From the NCBI RefSeq assembly GCF_030524025.1, contig NZ_JAUNHI010000019.1, positions 1 to 47,013 of the forward strand: DNA of 47,013 nt. Direction: 5' to 3'. Position numbers and translations under genes: made by a program. Under the pieces are notes generated by a model. It made no database searches and had not been told where the DNA came from. It saw only the letters and a program-made list of their open reading frames with translations. Shown here in pieces: positions 37,372-47,013 of the stretch (its first letter is position 1; each line of letters begins with the position of its first letter). The DNA is from Actinomyces sp. Lineage in GTDB: Bacteria > Actinomycetota > Actinomycetes > Actinomycetales > Actinomycetaceae.

Positions 37372-37427
37372 GTCCACACCCCTATCCCACAACGGTGCGT
37401 CCCTGCACCAGTCGGAGGAGAACACAG

Positions 37428-38672
37428 ATGAGCACGCACAACGACCCTGTCGTCCTGGCATACTCCGGAGGCCTTGACACCTCCGTGGCCATCGGGTGGA
37501 TCAGGGAGCGAACGGGCAGAGATGTCGTGGCGGTGGCCGTCGACGTCGGTCAGGGAGGCGAGGACCTTGAGGTCATCCGACGCCGAGCCCTGGACTGTGG
37601 CGCCCTGCGTGCCCACGTGGTCGACGCCCGTGAGGAGTTCGCCGCCGACTACTGCATGCCGGCGCTCAAGACCAACGCCCTGTACGAGGGTGCCTACCCG
37701 CTCGTGTCGGCCCTGTCCCGCCCACTGATCGCCAAGCACCTCGTGGCCACCGCGCGTGAGATGGGAGCCTCCACCGTCGCGCACGGGTGCACGGGCAAGG
37801 GCAACGACCAGGTGCGCTTCGAGGTCTCCATCACCTCGATCGCCCCCGAGCTCGAGTGCCTGTCGCCGGTGCGCGACCTCGCCCTGACACGCGACCTCGC
37901 CATCGACTACGCCGTCGAGCACCGCCTGCCGATCGAGACCACCCGGCACAACCCCTTCTCCATCGACCAGAACGTCTGGGGCAGGGCGGTCGAGACCGGT
38001 TTTCTCGAGGACCTGTGGAACGCCCCGACCAAGGACGTCTACGTCTACACCGACGACCCCGCCTACCCGCCCCTGCCCGACGAGCTCGTCATCACCTTCG
38101 ACACCGGGGTGCCGGTGGCGATCGACTCGGTGCCGGTCACGCCCCTGGAGGCGGTCCAGGAGCTCAACCGCCGGGCGGGCGCCCAGGGCGTGGGGCGCAT
38201 CGACGTCGTCGAGGACCGCCTTGTGGGGATCAAGTCACGCGAGGTCTACGAGGCCCCGGGCGCGATCGCCCTCATCGAGGCCCACCGCGCCCTCGAGGCT
38301 CTGACCCTGGACCGGCTGCAGCGCCGGTTCAAGCGCCATGTCGAGCAGACCTGGGCCGAGCTGGTCTACGAGGCGCAGTGGTTCTCGCCGCTCAAGAGCT
38401 CCCTGGACGCCTTTGTCGAGGACACCCAGCGCTATGTCAGTGGCGATGTGCGTATGGTCCTTCACGGCGGGAGGGCCACGGCCACCGGCCGGCGCTCGCC
38501 TGTGGGGCTCTACGACTTCAACCTGGCCACCTATGACACGGGGGACACCTTCGACCAGTCCTCCTCACGCGGGTTCATCGACATCTACGGCCTGCAGTCC
38601 AGGCTCGTGGCCGCCCGCGCGGCTCGCACCGGGCAGACCGAGGCCGCCCAGGGCACCACGGCGCGCACCTGA
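37428..38672 (+). CDS. argG: Argininosuccinate synthase
   Basis: A 414-residue enzyme joining citrulline and aspartate with [21 protein letters not shown] is the ATP pyrophosphatase loop; [15 protein letters not shown] and [20 protein letters not shown] are family signatures. ATG 37428 has a GGAGGAG ribosome binding site; the frame is open upstream but unlike the family. It is separated from argR by an 87-nt gap and a hairpin. Confidence 0.96.
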   Translation: MSTHNDPVVLAYSGGLDTSVAIGWIRERTGRDVVAVAVDVGQGGEDLEVIRRRALDCGALRAHVVDAREEFAADYCMPALKTNALYEGAYPLVSALSRPLIAKHLVATAREMGASTVAHGCTGKGNDQVRFEVSITSIAPELECLSPVRDLALTRDLAIDYAVEHRLPIETTRHNPFSIDQNVWGRAVETGFLEDLWNAPTKDVYVYTDDPAYPPLPDELVITFDTGVPVAIDSVPVTPLEAVQELNRRAGAQGVGRIDVVEDRLVGIKSREVYEAPGAIALIEAHRALEALTLDRLQRRFKRHVEQTWAELVYEAQWFSPLKSSLDAFVEDTQRYVSGDVRMVLHGGRATATGRRSPVGLYDFNLATYDTGDTFDQSSSRGFIDIYGLQSRLVAARAARTGQTEAAQGTTART

Positions 38673-38688
38673 GATGCCGGGCGCGCCG

Positions 38689-38730
38689 CCGCCCCTGCCG
38701 GTCGGGTTCTGTCCGGCAGGTCAGGGGCGG
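38689..38730. terminator. Bidirectional hairpin between argG and the FNT channel gene
   Basis: Two overlapping perfect pairings are possible: CCGCCCCTG (38689-38697) with CAGGGGCGG (38722-38730), and CCTGCCGG (38694-38701) with CCGGCAGG (38713-38720). Placed between convergent genes, it probably ends both transcripts. Confidence 0.5.
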
Positions 38731-39617
38731 TCGGCGGGCCCCGAGGCCTGTGCCGCCCCCTTCATCTCCTTGCGCCGCAGGAAGCGGGTGTCGTCGTTGG
38801 CGTAGGCGTAGTAGGCGCCGATGAGCAGCCCGCCGCCGACGAAGTTGCCCAGCAGGGCGACCCCGACATTGGCCAGCGCCAGTGGGACGTCGATCCCGTG
38901 GGTCAGGCCGACCACGGAGAACAGGACCGTGTTGGCCACCGAGTGCTCCAGTCCGAGGAAGGCGAAGACGAACACGGCGACGATCATCGAGAAGATCTTC
39001 GACCAGTCCTCGTGGATGTAGCCGTTGTAGATGAGCAGCATCGCCAGGTTGATCATGAAGTTGCACAGGATTGCCCGGACGAACAGGTCCCCGACGCCGG
39101 AGGCCGAGGACAGGTAACCGAGCTTGACCTCCACCGAGTGGACGGCCATCTCGCCGGTGGGGCCCTGGACCAGTGAGGAGAAGCGGTAGAGGATCGCGAA
39201 GACCAGGCCGCCCAGGAAGTTGCCGAAGAGGCACAGCCCCAGGACCCGCAGACCCCTCCACCAGGAGCTGCGGCGGTAGTAGGCCCCGACGACCACCACC
39301 ATCATGTTGGAGGTCAGCAGCTCGGAGCGCGTGTAGTAGATGAAGACCAGGGCGGGACCGAAGCACAGGGCGCCCAGCACCCGTCCCAGTCCGGCCATGG
39401 ACGTCTCGCCGACGGTCAGGCCGTCGAAGATCCCGATGATCGCGTAGTTGACGATGTAGAAGACGGCGACGATCATGCCCGCCATCGCGGCACGCATGAG
39501 GTACCGGTGGGCGATCGAGCCGGTCATCTGGGTCTTGGTCTCCAGTGCCTCGAGCACCGTCGAGATGAACTGCTTGCCGGGGAAGAGCGCGTTCTGCGAG
39601 TCGGCCATGGTCACCAT
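38721..39617 (-). CDS. Formate/nitrite transporter (FNT) family channel
   Basis: A 298-residue membrane channel with six helices. FNT motifs include FLGNFVGGGLLIGAYYAYAN, LGLCLFGNFLGGLVF, RAILCNFMINLAMLL and LGLEHSVANTVLFSVVGL with the pore histidine. FNT channels pass formate, nitrite, lactate or hydrosulfide; the substrate cannot be assigned here. ATG 39617 was chosen; ATG 39608 is an in-frame alternative. It is divergent from the next gene. Confidence 0.9.
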   Translation of the reverse strand: MVTMADSQNALFPGKQFISTVLEALETKTQMTGSIAHRYLMRAAMAGMIVAVFYIVNYAIIGIFDGLTVGETSMAGLGRVLGALCFGPALVFIYYTRSELLTSNMMVVVVGAYYRRSSWWRGLRVLGLCLFGNFLGGLVFAILYRFSSLVQGPTGEMAVHSVEVKLGYLSSASGVGDLFVRAILCNFMINLAMLLIYNGYIHEDWSKIFSMIVAVFVFAFLGLEHSVANTVLFSVVGLTHGIDVPLALANVGVALLGNFVGGGLLIGAYYAYANDDTRFLRRKEMKGAAQASGPADRP

Positions 39618-39737
39618 CGTCCCATGTCATGACGGACGCCACGCCCGAAACATGAGGGGCACCTGCCCGACCGGCCCGGAGCCCCGGCCTCCACGCGAGC
39701 TCGTTCCATGGATCGGACACGCCCGGAGCCGCGCCGC

Positions 39738-39743
39738 TATAAA
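39738..39743 (+). promoter_or_regulatory. Candidate -10 box of the 942-residue membrane protein gene
   Basis: TATAAA is the best -10 match in this divergent 169-nt region. A partial -35 (CGGACA) lies about 18-19 bp upstream. The ATG at 39787 has a GGAG ribosome binding site. Confidence 0.5.
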
Positions 39744-39786
39744 CTGCGCTCGCTACTCCCTTCCCTGATCCATGCAGGAGACCGGC

Positions 39787-42615
39787 ATGAATAACAGTTC
39801 CGACGAACACATCCCCACTCCGCCCGAGGCGCCCGGCGCCGAGGACGACGGTTCTACGGAGGAGGTCTCCTGGCCTCCGGGGGCGCAGGCCCTCCAGGAG
39901 GGTGGCGCCTCCGGGTCCCCATCAGCCTCTGAGTCATCCTCTGAGTCTGTCGCTGAACAAGTCTCGGAATCAGTCGCTGAGCCCGCCGGCGCGCCGGCGC
40001 CCTCCTCACAGGAGGTGGTCACCGATGCCGTTGCGGCTCCGGGAGCGCCCGGCGTCCAAGGGGTGCCCGGTGTGCCGGTGGCTGCCGGTGCACCGATGGT
40101 GCCGGCAGCCCCACCGGCTCCCGGCGTGGGCGGCCCCCCACCACGGTCGGTCGAGGCCGTCGAGATGGGCCTGCTCGCCTCACCGGCGGGCCTGCTCACC
40201 GTGGGGCTCATCGTCCTGGCCGCCCTCGGTCCGATCCTCATCTCGGGGATCCTCCTGTGTGTCGGCCTGGAGACGGGGGAGGTGTCCTTGGGGGGAACCT
40301 CGATGCTGACCACCTTCCTGGTGGCCTCCGGCGCCGTCGCCGGAGGCGGGTTCACGATGGAGCACGAGTACTTCAAGGCGTTCATCTCGCTGTTGTGCCT
40401 GGGACCGCTGGTGGCCGTCGGCGTGCTCACCGCCTGGACGACGCGTCGCCGCAGCCCGGTAGACTCCCGTGCCGCCTCCATGGGCCCGCTGCTGCTGCGC
40501 TCCTTGGTCGAGGGCCTTGTCGCCGCGGCCGTCACCGCCCTGCTCACCGGACTGGCGACCATCACCAGCGGGGGTGGTTTCTCGGACCCGCTGGGTCTGA
40601 CCGACTACGGCGAGCTGACCATCTCGCCGTCGGCACCCCGGATCTTCCTGGCAATCCTCCTGGTCTCCGCGCTCGGCTCGGCCACCGGGCGCCTGTCCCG
40701 CCTGCCGGCATCCGGCATGCCCCCATGGTGGTCGCGCTCCCGGCAGGTCCGCATCGAGGTGGTGCAGTCGGCCCTGGTCCTGGCGGCCGTCTTCACCGCG
40801 GCGGTGCTCATCTTGACCATCATCGCTGCCGTGGACGACCCGAGCATCCTGCTCGCCATCCCGCTCGTCGCGCCCAACCTTGTCGTCGGGCTTCTCACGT
40901 TGGGCGCACTGGGCGGGGTGAGTGCCTCGTCCACTGAGCTGGGCTCGCCCTCGGAGACCCACTACGCCTGGACCGATTCGGCCTGGGGCTGGTTGCTCGT
41001 CGTACTGGCCGTGCTTGCCTTCGTCGTCGTGGCCCTGCGCGTCGGCGTGCACCGCCAGCGCCTGGCGGCTCCTCGGTGGAGCAGGTGCTGGCAGCTGCCC
41101 GCGGCCTGGACCGTCATCTGGATCCCCCTCGTTCTTGCCGCCCTGTCCGGCGGCGGATCGGTCTCGAGCTCCTTCCTGCGAATGGAGTTCTCGATCAGCC
41201 CTTCGGTGCTGGCGCTGGTCACCGTGCCCATCGCGGTCGCCATCGTCTCGGTCCTGGCAGAGCTCCTGCCCGCCCCCGCCTACGGTCTGTTCCCCCGGCT
41301 GCTCCAGGTGCTCGCCGGACGCCGGGCGCTCGAGTCCTGGGTGGCCGGCACGCCACAGGCAGTCCCGATCCCGGGCGCCCCACTGGGTGCGTCGGCGCCC
41401 GCCATGCCGCAGGGCGCACCGGCCCCCGCCATGCCGCAGGGCGCACCGGCCCTCGTCGCGGCGCAGGCGGCGGCCCCTCCGCCCCCGCCGACAGAGCCCT
41501 TGGCGACCAGCGCCTTCCCCATTGTGGGACAGTCCCCGTCACCGGCCCAGCCGGTCGGAGCGGCACCGGCTGCCGGTGCACCGTCACTGGCGCCGCCCCC
41601 TCCCATGTCGCCCTCGGCCCGTCAGCGCCTCCGGCTGGGACTGTTCGCCGCGGCGGTGCTAGCCCTGGCCGTCATCGCCGGCGTCGTGGCCGTCGCCGTC
41701 CTCAACTCCTCCCGCACGCCCGAGGCGGCGGCTCGTGAGTACGTCGAGCTCATCGCTGCCGGGGAGGCCGACGCCGCTACGGCCCTGGTGGACCCCGGCG
41801 TCCCCAACGCCCAGCGCGGCCTGCTCACCGACGCCGCGATGTCCGGGCGGACCTCGACGATGACCGTCCAGGAGGTCGAGGTGTCCTCTGACAGCCCCGA
41901 TGACTCCTCCACGGTGATCGTCGATGTCGACTACCAGATCGACGGCGAGAAACGTCAGGCGCAGGTCGAGGTCAAGAAGAGGGACAACTCGATGATCGTC
42001 CTCCACGAGTGGGAGGTCTCCAGCTCGCTGGCCGTGCCATGCGAGATCACCGCCGAGATGGTCGACTCGGTCATGGTCGGACGGGCCTCCATCGCGATGG
42101 AGGATCCGTCCCAGGATGGGGACACGGACACCTACGAGCGCACCGTCACTGTCTACGCCTACCCCGGTATCTACACCGTCACGGCCTCGAAGGACCTGTC
42201 GACCTATGTGACGATGGATGACGGAGTGATCGACGCAGGCGACGATCAGGACTGGGACACGGCCGCCGTGTCCATGACCGTCGAGCCCAGCGATGAGCTG
42301 GAGACCAAGGTCCTCGAGGCCGTCAAGAGCGCCGTCGAGACTTGCGCCTCGGTGCCGGGCAACACCGGGTCGGAGTGCCCCTGGCAGGTGCAGTCGACCA
42401 ACCTGCAGTCTCTCCGGGTCTCGGCGTCCCCCACGGAGATCACGGAGCTGTCGGTCGGCTCCTTCACCTCCGGGTCGGCCACGATCGCCATCAAGCCCAA
42501 GGCCACCCAGTGGAACCCCGATCCTCCCGAGACGGAGATCGAGTTCACCATGCAGGGCAATATCGAGTTCGACGACGCCGGCGAGCCCGAGATCACGGTG
42601 ACCGACTCCTGGTGA
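39787..42615 (+). CDS. Large polytopic membrane protein with extracellular C-terminal domain, unknown function
   Basis: A 942-residue protein. Residues 1-115 are disordered: acidic and Ser/Glu-rich, then Pro/Ala/Val-rich. Around residues 120-500 lie roughly ten hydrophobic segments (for example LLTVGLIVLAALGPILISGI). A Pro/Ala linker (about 515-615) holds a perfect 27-bp tandem duplication (PAMPQGAPA twice). Another single membrane helix (LGLFAAAVLALAVIAGVVAV, about 620) leads to a 300-residue domain rich in Asp, Thr and Val, beginning PEAAAREYVELIAAGEADAA, a pattern like NTF2-like or DUF4878-type extracellular modules. Start ATG 39787 has GGAG 6 nt upstream. It may be a cell-surface sensor or envelope protein; I do not recognise the whole. 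Confidence 0.75.
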   Translation: MNNSSDEHIPTPPEAPGAEDDGSTEEVSWPPGAQALQEGGASGSPSASESSSESVAEQVSESVAEPAGAPAPSSQEVVTDAVAAPGAPGVQGVPGVPVAAGAPMVPAAPPAPGVGGPPPRSVEAVEMGLLASPAGLLTVGLIVLAALGPILISGILLCVGLETGEVSLGGTSMLTTFLVASGAVAGGGFTMEHEYFKAFISLLCLGPLVAVGVLTAWTTRRRSPVDSRAASMGPLLLRSLVEGLVAAAVTALLTGLATITSGGGFSDPLGLTDYGELTISPSAPRIFLAILLVSALGSATGRLSRLPASGMPPWWSRSRQVRIEVVQSALVLAAVFTAAVLILTIIAAVDDPSILLAIPLVAPNLVVGLLTLGALGGVSASSTELGSPSETHYAWTDSAWGWLLVVLAVLAFVVVALRVGVHRQRLAAPRWSRCWQLPAAWTVIWIPLVLAALSGGGSVSSSFLRMEFSISPSVLALVTVPIAVAIVSVLAELLPAPAYGLFPRLLQVLAGRRALESWVAGTPQAVPIPGAPLGASAPAMPQGAPAPAMPQGAPALVAAQAAAPPPPPTEPLATSAFPIVGQSPSPAQPVGAAPAAGAPSLAPPPPMSPSARQRLRLGLFAAAVLALAVIAGVVAVAVLNSSRTPEAAAREYVELIAAGEADAATALVDPGVPNAQRGLLTDAAMSGRTSTMTVQEVEVSSDSPDDSSTVIVDVDYQIDGEKRQAQVEVKKRDNSMIVLHEWEVSSSLAVPCEITAEMVDSVMVGRASIAMEDPSQDGDTDTYERTVTVYAYPGIYTVTASKDLSTYVTMDDGVIDAGDDQDWDTAAVSMTVEPSDELETKVLEAVKSAVETCASVPGNTGSECPWQVQSTNLQSLRVSASPTEITELSVGSFTSGSATIAIKPKATQWNPDPPETEIEFTMQGNIEFDDAGEPEITVTDSW
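41398..41451 (+). repeat. Perfect 27-bp tandem duplication within coding sequence
   Basis: Two identical 27-bp units (41398-41424 and 41425-41451), each encoding PAMPQGAPA. Complete identity implies recent slippage or duplication; copy number may vary between strains. Confidence 0.85.
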
Positions 42616-42624
42616 GCGCACGGA

Positions 42625-42724
42625 CCCGCCCTCCGCAGGCACCGGATCGGCCGGGTTGCCCCGCCACTGGTGTCTGCGGAGGGCGGGGCAACCCGGCTGC
42701 GGTGGCGGGGAGAGTCCCGCCACC
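42625..42724 (+). promoter_or_regulatory. Overlapping inverted repeats ahead of argH
   Basis: Four perfect pairings compete: CCCGCCCTCCGCAG (42625-42638) with 42674-42687, 14 bp; CCGGGTTGCCCCGCC (42651-42665) with 42682-42696, 15 bp; CCCCGCCAC (42659-42667) with 42702-42710, 9 bp; and GGTGGCGGG (42701-42709) with 42716-42724, 9 bp. Several are mutually exclusive. It may terminate the upstream gene, attenuate argH, or both. Confidence 0.6.
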
Positions 42725-42736
42725 GGCCTCGGGTGA

Positions 42737-44328
<1,592 letters not shown>

Positions 44329-44329
<1 letters not shown>

Positions 44330-45045
44330 TGGCGCCCGCGGGTCCGGCCGAACCGGTGGGGGCCGTGGCTCCGACCGGCTCGTGCACGGGGCCGGAGGAG
44401 ATCGAGCGCGTGCTCACTCTGCTGTCAGGCGACAGCCTGACGGCCGCCCCGGGCCTGCTCGGGGCGAGACTGTCGGTGACGGGCCCCGAGGGGAGGGTCG
44501 GCGTGCGCCTGACCGAGGTCGAGGCCTACCGCGGTCGGACCGACCCGGGATCCCACGCCTTCGGCGGGCGCACGGCCCGCAACGCCACCATGTTCGAGGC
44601 CGCCGGAGCGGTCTACGTCTACTTCACCTACGGCATGCACCACTGTGTCAACCTCGTCACCGGGCCAGCCGGGCAGGCAGCGGCGGTCCTGCTGCGCGGC
44701 GGCCAGATCGTTGAGGGCATCGACCTGGCCCGGCGGCGGCGCCCCGCCGCGTCGGTCGACCGGGACCTGGCCCGTGGCCCGGCACGCCTGTGCGCAGCGC
44801 TTGGGCTGACCCGTGCCGACGACGGCCTCCGCCTCGGCCCGGACGACAGCCGCCTCAGCCTGTCCCTCCCGGAGACACCTGTGGCCGAGGACCGCCTCCG
44901 GTTTGGAGCGCGCACCGGCGTCTCCGGACCGGGCGGTGACGGCCGGACCTACCCCTGGCGCTTCTGGATCGACGGCGAGCCCACAGTCTCGCCCTACCGG
45001 GCCGCCGCCCCCAGACGCCGAACGAGGTCCTCCGCGTCGCAGTAG
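44329..45045 (+). CDS. 3-methyladenine DNA glycosylase (MPG/AAG family)
   Basis: A 238-residue base-excision repair enzyme that removes alkylated purines. VRLTEVEAYRGRTDPGSHAFGG contains the catalytic glutamate; TARNATMFEAAGAVYVYFTYGMHHCVNLVT and LARGPARLCAALGLT are typical. ATG 44329 overlaps the argH stop (TGATG), and the pairing of argH with this gene recurs in Actinobacteria. The first 35 residues are variable. Confidence 0.92.
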
Positions 45046-45048
45046 GTT
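45043..45048 (+). promoter_or_regulatory. Candidate -10 box of a leaderless methyltransferase remnant
   Basis: TAGGTT, identical to the -10 of the sulfur operon, lies 6 nt before ATG 45055. The promoter seems intact although the gene is broken. Confidence 0.4.
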
Positions 45049-45054
45049 GCGACC

Positions 45055-45263
45055 ATGGCCGAGGAGTACTGGAACCACAACGTCGCCTTCCACAACGCGC
45101 TGGTCGCCGACGCCACGAAACGCCCGATATCGGCCTCCCGGTTGCCGAGCCCCGCGAGTCGCTGACCGAGATCCGGCGGGCGGCGACACGAGTGCTCCCG
45201 GGTGCCCGGGTCAGGCGCCGCTTCTACTACCGATACACCCTCGTGTGGGACCGTCCCGAGTAG
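45055..45263 (+). pseudogene. Class I SAM methyltransferase with the catalytic middle deleted
   Basis: From ATG 45055 the sequence MAEEYWNHNVAFHNALVADA matches the N-terminus of a methyltransferase family, and after a frame change ESLTEIRRAATRVLPGA and RRRFYYRYTLVWDRPE match its C-terminus, ending at TAG 45261-45263. The whole SAM-binding core (about 150-200 residues) is missing between them, and the two ends are out of frame near 45120, so an internal deletion has occurred. Confidence 0.75.
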
Positions 45264-45360
45264 CCGCCGTCGGACATGGCACACTTGCCGCGCCGGGACT
45301 CCCCGTCCCGGACCGGTGCCCGCGAGGCGCTGTGACACCGCACGAAAGGCGAGCAGGAAC

Positions 45361-46623
45361 GTGACCGACATCCTGGACGAGTTGCAGTGGCGGGGCCTTG
45401 TGGCCCAGCACACCGACATCGACGCGCTGCGCGCGGTGCTCACCGAGGGCACGGTCACTTACTACTGCGGCTTCGACCCCACCGCGCCGAGCCTCCACCA
45501 CGGCCACCTCGTCGCGGTCAAGGTGATGCGCCACCTCCAGCTCGCCGGGCACCGGCCGCTGGCCCTGGTCGGCGGGGCCACCGGTCTCATCGGGGACCCG
45601 CGGGCCAAGGGTGAGCGCGCCCTTAACACCAAGGATGTCGTCGCCCAGTGGTCGGCGGGGCTCCAGGCCCAGCTGGAGAACCTCCTGGACTTCAGCGGCG
45701 AGAACGGCGCGCGGATCGTCAACAACCTGGACTGGACCGCCGACCTCAGCGCCGTCGACCTCCTGCGGGACCTGGGCAAGCACTTCCGCATGGGCACGAT
45801 GCTCTCCAAGGACATCATCGCCAGGCGCCTGGCCAGCGAGGAGGGCATCTCCTTCACGGAGTTCAGCTACCAGATCCTCCAGGCCAACGACTACCTCGAG
45901 CTCTTCCGCCGCTACGGGTGCATCCTCGAGGTCGGCGGCAACGACCAGTGGGGCAACCTCGTCGGTGGCATGGACCTCATCCGCAAGGTCGAGGGAGCCA
46001 CCGTCCACGTCATGACCAACCCCCTTATTACCAAGGCGGATGGCACGAAGTTCGGCAAGACCGAGGGCGGGGCCGTGTGGCTCGACCCGCAGATGCTCAG
46101 CCCCTACGCCTTCTACCAGTTCTGGCTCCAGACGGACGACGTCGACGTCGTGCGGTTCCTCAAGGTCTTCACCTTCCTGGAGCGTGAAGAGATCGAGCGT
46201 CTTGAGGCGGCCACCGCCGCCAACCCCCGTGCGCGCGAGGCACAGCGGATTCTGGCCCACGAGGTGACGACCTGGGTCCACGGGCCCGCGGCGACTGCTC
46301 AGGCCGAGGCTGCGACGGCCGCCCTGTGGGGCACCGGTGACCTCAGGGCCCTCGACGCCTCGACACTGGCGGCGGCCACCGAGGCGCTGCCGGCAACCGA
46401 CCTGACCGTCGGCGGGTCGACCATCGTCGACCTCCTCGTCGGCACGGGCCTGGAGAAGGGGCGCAACGCCGCCCGCAAGACGGTCGCCTCGGGCGGGGCC
46501 TACCTCAACAACGTCAAGGTCACTGACGAGGACGCCCCCGTCGCCCAGGCTGATCTGCTGGCCGGGGGAGTGGTGCTCATCCGCCGCGGACGGCGCAACC
46601 TGGCCGTGGCCAGGACCGTGTGA
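45361..46623 (+). CDS. tyrS: Tyrosyl-tRNA synthetase
   Basis: A 420-residue class I synthetase charging tRNA-Tyr. YYCGFDPTAPSLHHGHLVAV has the HIGH-type motif (HHGH), and DGTKFGKTEGGAVWLDP the KMSKS-type loop (KFGKT). SYQILQANDYLELFRRYGC and GGNDQWGNLVGGMDLIRK bind tyrosine; the C-terminal S4-like RNA-binding domain is about residues 350-420. GTG 45361 opens at the family-like VTDILDELQWRGLVAQHT; a weak GCAGGAA precedes it. Confidence 0.96.
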   Translation: MTDILDELQWRGLVAQHTDIDALRAVLTEGTVTYYCGFDPTAPSLHHGHLVAVKVMRHLQLAGHRPLALVGGATGLIGDPRAKGERALNTKDVVAQWSAGLQAQLENLLDFSGENGARIVNNLDWTADLSAVDLLRDLGKHFRMGTMLSKDIIARRLASEEGISFTEFSYQILQANDYLELFRRYGCILEVGGNDQWGNLVGGMDLIRKVEGATVHVMTNPLITKADGTKFGKTEGGAVWLDPQMLSPYAFYQFWLQTDDVDVVRFLKVFTFLEREEIERLEAATAANPRAREAQRILAHEVTTWVHGPAATAQAEAATAALWGTGDLRALDASTLAAATEALPATDLTVGGSTIVDLLVGTGLEKGRNAARKTVASGGAYLNNVKVTDEDAPVAQADLLAGGVVLIRRGRRNLAVARTV

Positions 46624-46651
46624 ACCGGACGAGCCCGACGGGCACCACTGC

Positions 46652-46672
46652 CCGGGACCGACGCCGTCCCGG
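46652..46672 (+). terminator. Candidate hairpin after tyrS
   Basis: CCGGGAC at 46652-46658 pairs with GTCCCGG at 46666-46672 around a 7-nt loop; no T-run follows. It may separate tyrS from the rRNA promoters. Confidence 0.4.
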
Positions 46673-46740
46673 TGCGCGGACAAGATCGTGTGCCGCGTGG
46701 CGCGGCCCGCGGCGTGTGGTTACAGTCACCGCCCTGGCGT

Positions 46741-46769
46741 TTGACCCGGGGTTGACCGCTGCGTAATGT
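46741..46769 (+). promoter_or_regulatory. rRNA operon promoter P1
   Basis: -35 TTGACC (46741-46746), a 17-bp spacer and -10 TAATGT (46764-46769); start expected near 46776. Confidence 0.75.
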
Positions 46770-46837
46770 ACTCCGCGGCCCGGCGGCCGGTGATCTGCCA
46801 AGGATGACCGTCACCGGCGGGAACCGGCAACTGAACA

Positions 46838-46898
46838 GCGAGTCGATCGGGAGACCGGGATCACTGATCCAGGGTTTGACCGGAAGACATCGACTCGC
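46838..46898. repeat. 10-bp inverted repeat around rRNA promoter P2
   Basis: GCGAGTCGAT (46838-46847) is exactly complementary to ATCGACTCGC (46889-46898). The right arm fills the P2 spacer and abuts its -10 box. In a P1 transcript it could fold into a hairpin; on DNA it could be a regulator site. Confidence 0.55.
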
Positions 46899-46904
46899 TA
46901 AAGT
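46876..46904 (+). promoter_or_regulatory. rRNA operon promoter P2
   Basis: -35 TTGACC (46876-46881), 17-bp spacer, and -10 TAAAGT (46899-46904), an excellent match; start near 46911. Confidence 0.8.
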
Positions 46905-47013
46905 TGATCGGGCGCTTCCGGAGCGAGGCGGCAGGCGAAAGTGGCCGTTGAATTCCGGTGGGTGTGTTGTTTGAGAACTCGATAGTGTGTCATGTTTTTT
47001 ATGCCATGTTGGG
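46905..47013 (+). ncRNA. 5' leader of a ribosomal RNA operon (16S lies beyond the window)
   Basis: TGTTTGAGAACTC at 46968-46980, followed by GATAGTGTG, is the boxA/antitermination-like sequence usual before 16S rRNA in Actinobacteria. The window ends before the mature 16S; it should begin within roughly 100-200 nt. Confidence 0.75.

Overview
The window comes from a high-GC Gram-positive bacterium, most likely Actinomyces or a close relative in Actinomycetaceae. The evidence is strong G/C bias at third codon positions, frequent GTG starts, a PriA-type HisA, an actinobacterial sirA-cysH-cysD-cysN sulfate cluster, TTGACC/TAnnnT promoters and frequent leaderless starts. Nearly all of it is chromosomal housekeeping DNA. 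I saw no CRISPR array, phage, intact insertion sequence or tRNA.

Layout. About 1-1962 holds a decayed CPA1-type cation/proton antiporter. 1985-7534 holds histidine genes (hisC, hisB, a hypothetical, hisH, priA/hisA, an SseB-like gene) interrupted by a reversed, broken protein-kinase remnant. 7535-9120 is infC-rpmI-rplT with a long structured leader and an AUC start codon for infC. 9279-10745 encodes an Aer-like PAS protein. 10746-10970 is an extreme G/C homopolymer region that ends at the promoter of the sulfur operon. 11001-18616 is assimilatory sulfate reduction plus siroheme synthesis (sirA, cysH, cysD, cysN, SUMT, a TauE/SafE permease, a CbiX chelatase). A TrmH-type RNA methyltransferase and a HAD remnant follow, then an amino-acid ABC importer (20129-23639). 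On the minus strand lies a MerR-controlled ABC-2 exporter (23648-27158). A repeat-rich intergenic stretch precedes pheST and a flavodoxin. The arginine genes argCJBDR-argG come next (no argF), then a reversed FNT channel, a large unknown membrane protein, argH, a 3-methyladenine glycosylase, a gutted methyltransferase and tyrS. The window ends in the leader of a ribosomal RNA operon with two tandem promoters.

How the genes work together. The most interesting signal is a pair of tiny cysteine-rich leader ORFs. One (11001-11087) is leaderless, ends C-S-M-C-C-Q-A, and precedes the sulfate-reduction operon; mutually exclusive hairpins lie between it and sirA. The other (20048-20083) encodes MRMWMCCCRCH and precedes the amino-acid ABC importer. 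Together they suggest that cysteine availability controls both sulfate assimilation and a cystine/cysteine importer by translational attenuation, and they predict the importer's substrate. ArgR is encoded inside the arginine cluster, and a candidate ARG box overlaps the argC promoter. The MerR regulator has a palindrome in a 19-bp promoter spacer in front of its own exporter.

Other recurring features are a dispersed ATATG-centred repeat at 4580-4630 and 27318-27737, TAnnnT boxes 6-7 nt before start codons (hisC, hisH, sir leader, trmH-like, argC, methyltransferase remnant), and at least four decayed genes. Some single-base frameshifts lie in G/C runs and could be sequencing errors. All functional calls come from reading translated sequence by eye; no database search was possible.
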